From GCA-2746795 sp964643965 (GTDB lineage: Bacteria > Chloroflexota > Anaerolineae > Promineifilales > Promineifilaceae): a stretch of DNA of 34,010 bases. The position numbers and the translations under genes are program-made. The stretch covers positions 1 to 34,010 of the forward strand of contig CAZXVH010000047.1 of the NCBI GenBank assembly GCA_964643965.1. Reading direction: 5' to 3'. The notes under the pieces were generated by a model that saw only the letters and a program-made list of their open reading frames with translations, was not told where the DNA came from and made no database searches. Positions 30,998 through 34,010 of this stretch are shown in pieces; the stretch's first letter is position 1, and the number at the start of each line of letters is the position of its first letter.

Positions 30998-32416
30998 ATG
31001 ACAAATCAAGCTCTTACTACAGATGAAGTTTTAGAAGCATTGCGTTCCTGGCACGGAAAAGAGACCACAGATAAATGGTCCCTCGCCCAAATGCGGCTCG
31101 GCTTGCAATTTGCAAGCGAAGAAGATATCTACAGCAGCATGGCCGGGGGGCAAATGGCAGCCCGCAACCGAGCCATTCTTAATCACGGGCTAACTATGTT
31201 GAAAACCAAAGCGCCCGATTCAGAAGAGCTGCTGCGTGAAAGATTTGAAGATCGACGAGATATTTTAGAACTGGCAAACCGTTTAAACGTGTCAGACTCC
31301 TCAATCTATTACCGGCAGAGACAGGCCATCAGCCAGTTAACAGACATACTCAACCATCTTGAAAGTAAAGCCAGCGCCACCTGGCAAGAACAAATGTTGA
31401 CCCGGCTAGACTTTCCCAGCTATTCCAAGCTAGTGGGCATCGAAACCCCCGCTAAGAAATTGTTGGACGCCTTGTTAGATAAAAACGACCATTACATTGT
31501 TTCCATAGATGGGTTGGGGGGTATGGGTAAAACGGCTTTGGCAGACCATATTGTGCGTTCGCTTATCAACATGAGACATTTTGAGGAAATCGCCTGGACA
31601 ACGGCCAAACATACTCACCTCTCCACATTAGGGCGATTGCAAGTTGAAAGTACCCAACCGGCTTTAACCTATCACATCTTGTTAGAAAAGCTGGCTGATC
31701 AGTTTGCCATTCCCAACTTTTCAGGGATCACCCAATTACAAAAACAACAGTTTGTTAAAAAGCATCTCAAAGAGCGTGCCTGCCTAGTGGTCATCGACAA
31801 TCTGGAAACTGTTTCCGATTACCGCAGCTTATTACCTGTTTTACGTAAAAATCAAAACCCTTCTAAATTTCTGATTACCTCCCGGTTAAGATTGCTAGAA
31901 GAACCGGACGTCTTTTCTCTAGCGCTCAAAGAACTGCCAAAAGAAGCCGCTTTTGAACTGCTGCGCATAGAAGCCCAACGCACCGGCTTTTCAACACTGG
32001 CAGAAGCGCCTGATGCAGAATTAGAGAAAATCCACGCCGTTGTTGGCGGACACCCCCTGGCCTTAAAATTGATTGTAGGACAACTCCGCTTTCGCTCCCT
32101 ACCTCGAGTGCTGGCACGTTATCAAGACGGTGAGCAGCTATCTCAGGACAAACTCTTTGAATATATTTACCAAGAAATATGGGAAACGTTAGATGAAGAA
32201 AATAAAACCACGCTGTTAGCACTCACGCAATCCAGTGAAACAGGGTTCACCTTTGAGCATCTTGTTTCAATTTCCGATCTGCCAGAATCGAGTGTGGATC
32301 GTTGTTTGGAAAACTTGATCCTCTTATCACTGGTAGAATTGGGTGGGAATTTATACGAGCGACGTTATCGGCTTCATCGGCTTACAGAAATGTTTTTGCT
32401 CAATATGTTTAAGTGA
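30998..32416 (+). CDS. STAND-class NB-ARC (AP-ATPase) protein with N-terminal HTH
   Basis: This is a predicted signal-responsive NTPase switch of 472 residues. The N-terminal part contains a helix-turn-helix-like stretch (ILELANRLNVSDSSIYYRQR, about residues 89-108), similar to sigma-factor region 4 or LuxR-type HTHs. The NB-ARC domain follows: Walker A GLGGMGKT (172-179), Walker B LVVIDNLE (263-270), ITSR sensor (293-296) and the GxP motif GGHPLALKL (350-358). A winged-helix part closes it (about 395-470, ending RYRLHRLTEMFLLNMF). The usual TPR sensor is not in this protein but in the next gene, whose ATG overlaps this stop (TGATG). A regulator of the AfsR/MalT/GutR type is likely. The gene lacks a strong ribosome-binding site and is AT-richer than most of the window. 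Confidence 0.88.
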   Translation: MTNQALTTDEVLEALRSWHGKETTDKWSLAQMRLGLQFASEEDIYSSMAGGQMAARNRAILNHGLTMLKTKAPDSEELLRERFEDRRDILELANRLNVSDSSIYYRQRQAISQLTDILNHLESKASATWQEQMLTRLDFPSYSKLVGIETPAKKLLDALLDKNDHYIVSIDGLGGMGKTALADHIVRSLINMRHFEEIAWTTAKHTHLSTLGRLQVESTQPALTYHILLEKLADQFAIPNFSGITQLQKQQFVKKHLKERACLVVIDNLETVSDYRSLLPVLRKNQNPSKFLITSRLRLLEEPDVFSLALKELPKEAAFELLRIEAQRTGFSTLAEAPDAELEKIHAVVGGHPLALKLIVGQLRFRSLPRVLARYQDGEQLSQDKLFEYIYQEIWETLDEENKTTLLALTQSSETGFTFEHLVSISDLPESSVDRCLENLILLSLVELGGNLYERRYRLHRLTEMFLLNMFK

Positions 32417-33633
32417 TGGCGCCCTTACCTGATGACAAACAAGCCAATTGGCGTGAAGTCTTGGAGCGCCAAAAGCTGGCCAATGCCACTCGTTGGCTCA
32501 CGATTCTGGATGGTCAACCAGATCCATCTCACACTGTCATCCAAGACTATGACAATTTACTGCGAGCGTTAGAAACTGCCCTGCAAAAAGAAGCTTCTTT
32601 TGATCTAGCCTTTCAATTAATTGAAAAACTTTTTCCCATCGTGTTTGGATATGCAGATTGGGAGCGTTGGCTTATTTATCTGGCACAAGCTGTGACCTTA
32701 AGCCAACAAGTTCATAAAAAATATGAAGAAGCTGCTCTAATAAGTTACCAAGGTAATATCTACACTCATATGGGAGATTACCTCAAGGCGAAGGAGATAT
32801 ATCATGAGTGCCTCCAGCAATATGAGGCATTGTCCGACAAAGGTAATTACGCCATTACTCTAACCAAATTAGCAAATGTAGCTGATTTGCAAGGGAATAT
32901 TTCCGAAAGCCTCAATCTTTTGAAAGAAGCTCGGAATGTCTCCAACGCAACCGGCAACAAATTAACTTTAGCGATGATTGACCTGAGCTTATCCAGCGTC
33001 TATTACAAAGCGAGAGAGTGGGCTTCAGGTCTGGCGGCAGCACAATCAGCTCAAGTTTTAGCGTATGAATTACATAAACCCCAAATCGAAACCATGGCGC
33101 TGCTAAACATTATTCTCTTCCATACTGAACTGAGAAATTGGCAGAAAGCCGATATCTTAGTCCACGATTTGGAGCAAAGGCTAGATGCCTCAGGGGATCT
33201 GGTCAAATTAAGTCAATTAAAAAATACAAGAGGGATCGCAGCTTATCATCAAGGCCATTATCTCGAAGCGGAAAAAGCATGGCAAGAAACGCTAAAAATC
33301 AATTCGCAAATCAACCAAACCAGTGAACTGGCTAACTCCTACAATAATTTAGGGATGGTATATACGAAATTAAACGAACTCAATACAGCAAGTTCAATGC
33401 TTCTAAACGCTGCGAGAATCTACAAAGATAATGGAGATATTTTTAATTGGGCCAATGCGTTAGACAATTTAGCAGAAGTATATGAACGACAGGGCAACAA
33501 GATCATGGCACGTGATGTTTTGTGCATGGCCCTCTTAGAACTAACTGAAACTGATAATAAACCATATAGCGAGGGTTTGTTGACAATAATCAAAGAAAGA
33601 ATAGAGGCGCTCACCTTATCAAATTTCAGATAA
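32416..33633 (+). CDS. TPR-repeat protein, translationally coupled sensor partner of the NB-ARC protein
   Basis: The 405-residue protein consists largely of tetratricopeptide repeats. Clear units include ALISYQGNIYTHMGDYLKAK, ITLTKLANVADLQGNISESL, TRGIAAYHQGHYLEAEKAWQ, NSYNNLGMVYTKLNELNTAS and NALDNLAEVYERQGNKIMAR. The N-terminal 90 residues (NWREVLERQKLANATRWLTI and following) resemble the arm that joins NB-ARC to TPR in single-chain STAND proteins. The ATG overlaps the stop of the NB-ARC gene by one base, so two chains replace the usual single protein. A GTG three bases earlier is an alternative start. It probably senses a ligand or protein and releases the NB-ARC switch. No terminator is visible after it. 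Confidence 0.88.
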   Translation: MAPLPDDKQANWREVLERQKLANATRWLTILDGQPDPSHTVIQDYDNLLRALETALQKEASFDLAFQLIEKLFPIVFGYADWERWLIYLAQAVTLSQQVHKKYEEAALISYQGNIYTHMGDYLKAKEIYHECLQQYEALSDKGNYAITLTKLANVADLQGNISESLNLLKEARNVSNATGNKLTLAMIDLSLSSVYYKAREWASGLAAAQSAQVLAYELHKPQIETMALLNIILFHTELRNWQKADILVHDLEQRLDASGDLVKLSQLKNTRGIAAYHQGHYLEAEKAWQETLKINSQINQTSELANSYNNLGMVYTKLNELNTASSMLLNAARIYKDNGDIFNWANALDNLAEVYERQGNKIMARDVLCMALLELTETDNKPYSEGLLTIIKERIEALTLSNFR

Positions 33634-33693
33634 AGCTCATATCATGGGTAGGTGGGTACAATTTTTGATTATCTATTTTTGTTTCAGCCATTT

Positions 33694-33827
33694 TGCAGCC
33701 ATCTTGCAGGTTGTTTTGCAGGTTGTTTTGCAGGTTGTTTTGCAGGTATTTTGCAGGTGTTTTGCAGGTGTTTTGCAGGTGTTTTGCAGGTGTTTTGCAG
33801 TCGCCTGGGGTTGTTTTATGGTATGCT
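33694..33827 (+). promoter_or_regulatory. 11/12-bp iteron array (GGTGTTTTGCA) and TATGCT -10 box
   Basis: Ten phased units follow each other: GCCATTTTGCA, GCCATCTTGCA, three GGTTGTTTTGCA (12 bp), one GGTATTTTGCA and four GGTGTTTTGCA (11 bp), ending at 33799. Exactly 22 bases later comes an extended -10 box, TGGTATGCT (TATGCT at 33822-33827). There is no -35 hexamer. The units have the same core as the minus-strand array at 30869-30945, with the same 22-base distance to TATGCT. The likely role is an activator-dependent promoter for a gene starting near the window end. Confidence 0.72.
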
Positions 33828-33869
33828 GACAGGAAGCTAAATAACTATTGTGTAAAGGAAGTAAATAAT

Positions 33870-34010
33870 TTGAGAGGGAGTTTAATTTTGTGTAGTATCA
33901 ACATCTCGACTCCCCCTCAAAAAATTTTGAATCTTGTTTGGCTAATAACATATATGTTAAAAAACGTTTCTAACGCTTCAAAAATCACGCAAACTCCCCT
34001 TGTACAGGCA
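33870..34010 (+). CDS. Possible start of a gene running off the window (TTG start)
   Basis: An open frame begins at TTG 33870, about nine bases after AAAGGAAG, and has no stop through the last base (47 codons). It lies about 43 bases downstream of the TATGCT box that follows the iteron array. The residues read LRGSLILCSINISTPPQKIL and NLVWLITYMLKNVSNASK, and match nothing I know. The region is AT-rich, where a chance open frame of this length is less likely but possible. The promoter evidence is better than the coding evidence. Confidence 0.3.
   Translation, partial: MRGSLILCSINISTPPQKILNLVWLITYMLKNVSNASKITQTPLVQA

Noticed and set aside
30998..31400. SARP-type (AfsR) DNA-binding domain at the NB-ARC N-terminus
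   Set aside because: The iterons suggested it, but the N-terminal residues lack the OmpR-like winged helix plus BTAD layout; only a sigma-region-4/LuxR-like HTH is visible.
33694..33799. CRISPR or coding tandem repeat (frames rich in Val-Leu-Gln or Cys-Phe-Ala-Gly)
   Set aside because: Units are only 11-12 bp with no spacers; the frames across them are repeat artefacts. The promoter-like placement is a better explanation.
1..34010. tRNA, rRNA or other known structured RNA genes
   Set aside because: I scanned for tRNA-like T-loop and anticodon arms and for rRNA cores and saw none; a covariance-model search would be decisive.

Overview
The window looks like a chromosome segment of an uncultured bacterium, most plausibly a Chloroflexota of the Anaerolineae/Caldilineae kind. 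That placement is inferred from protein style, several ABC exporters, a LutABC set, AP-ATPase/TPR genes and very abundant dispersed repeats; no marker gene is present. A run of 100 N inside a repeat array (3867-3966) points to a draft or metagenome assembly. GC content is moderately high, except in the HsdS recognition domains and the right end (from about 30.1 kb), which are AT-richer.

Layout. (1) 1-7.2 kb: a type I restriction-modification locus hsdM-hsdS-hsdR. It is split between hsdS and hsdR by a REP-associated tyrosine transposase (RAYT) flanked by arrays of folded REP-like repeats. (2) 7.4-8.2 kb: a UPF0175/DUF3368 toxin-antitoxin pair whose PIN-type toxin is frameshifted. (3) 8.3-11.7 kb, minus strand: a NosR-like membrane iron-sulfur protein and a homodimer-type ABC exporter. 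(4) 11.9-14.8 kb: lutA-lutB-lutC for L-lactate oxidation, bordered and interrupted by octamer microsatellites. (5) 14.9-19.1 kb: a small promoter-ORF-terminator unit, then a heterodimeric ABC exporter with one degenerate ATP site. (6) 19.1-21.6 kb: a higBA locus with only the antitoxin intact, an aspartyl-protease remnant, a double TerB-like protein and a DUF308/HdeD membrane protein. (7) 21.6-27.6 kb: housekeeping genes (CBS-type family II pyrophosphatase, DUF218/ElyC-like protein, metallophosphoesterase, long-chain acyl-CoA synthetase, Nudix hydrolase). (8) 27.7-30.8 kb, minus strand: two GT4 glycosyltransferases, a DJ-1/PfpI-like protein lacking its nucleophile, and an unlisted 58-residue secreted-peptide gene. 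(9) 31.0-33.6 kb: a HTH-NB-ARC ATPase translationally coupled to a TPR protein.

The most interesting signals are at the right end. Two arrays of 11-bp iterons with the same core (TTTTGCAGGT type) lie on either side of the NB-ARC/TPR operon and point outwards. Each is followed, after exactly two further 11-bp turns, by the same -10 hexamer TATGCT. One would drive the 58-residue secreted peptide and its neighbours, the other a gene running off the window. This looks like a STAND-type regulator with its own regulon, comparable in logic (not in DNA-binding domain) to AfsR/SARP systems.

The second window-wide signal is a palindrome, ACGGCCGT, mostly as AACGGCCGTT. It occurs about 42 times in the first 30.7 kb, in all reading frames and between genes, where fewer than one copy is expected by chance. 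It behaves like a highly iterated palindrome comparable in kind to cyanobacterial HIP1.
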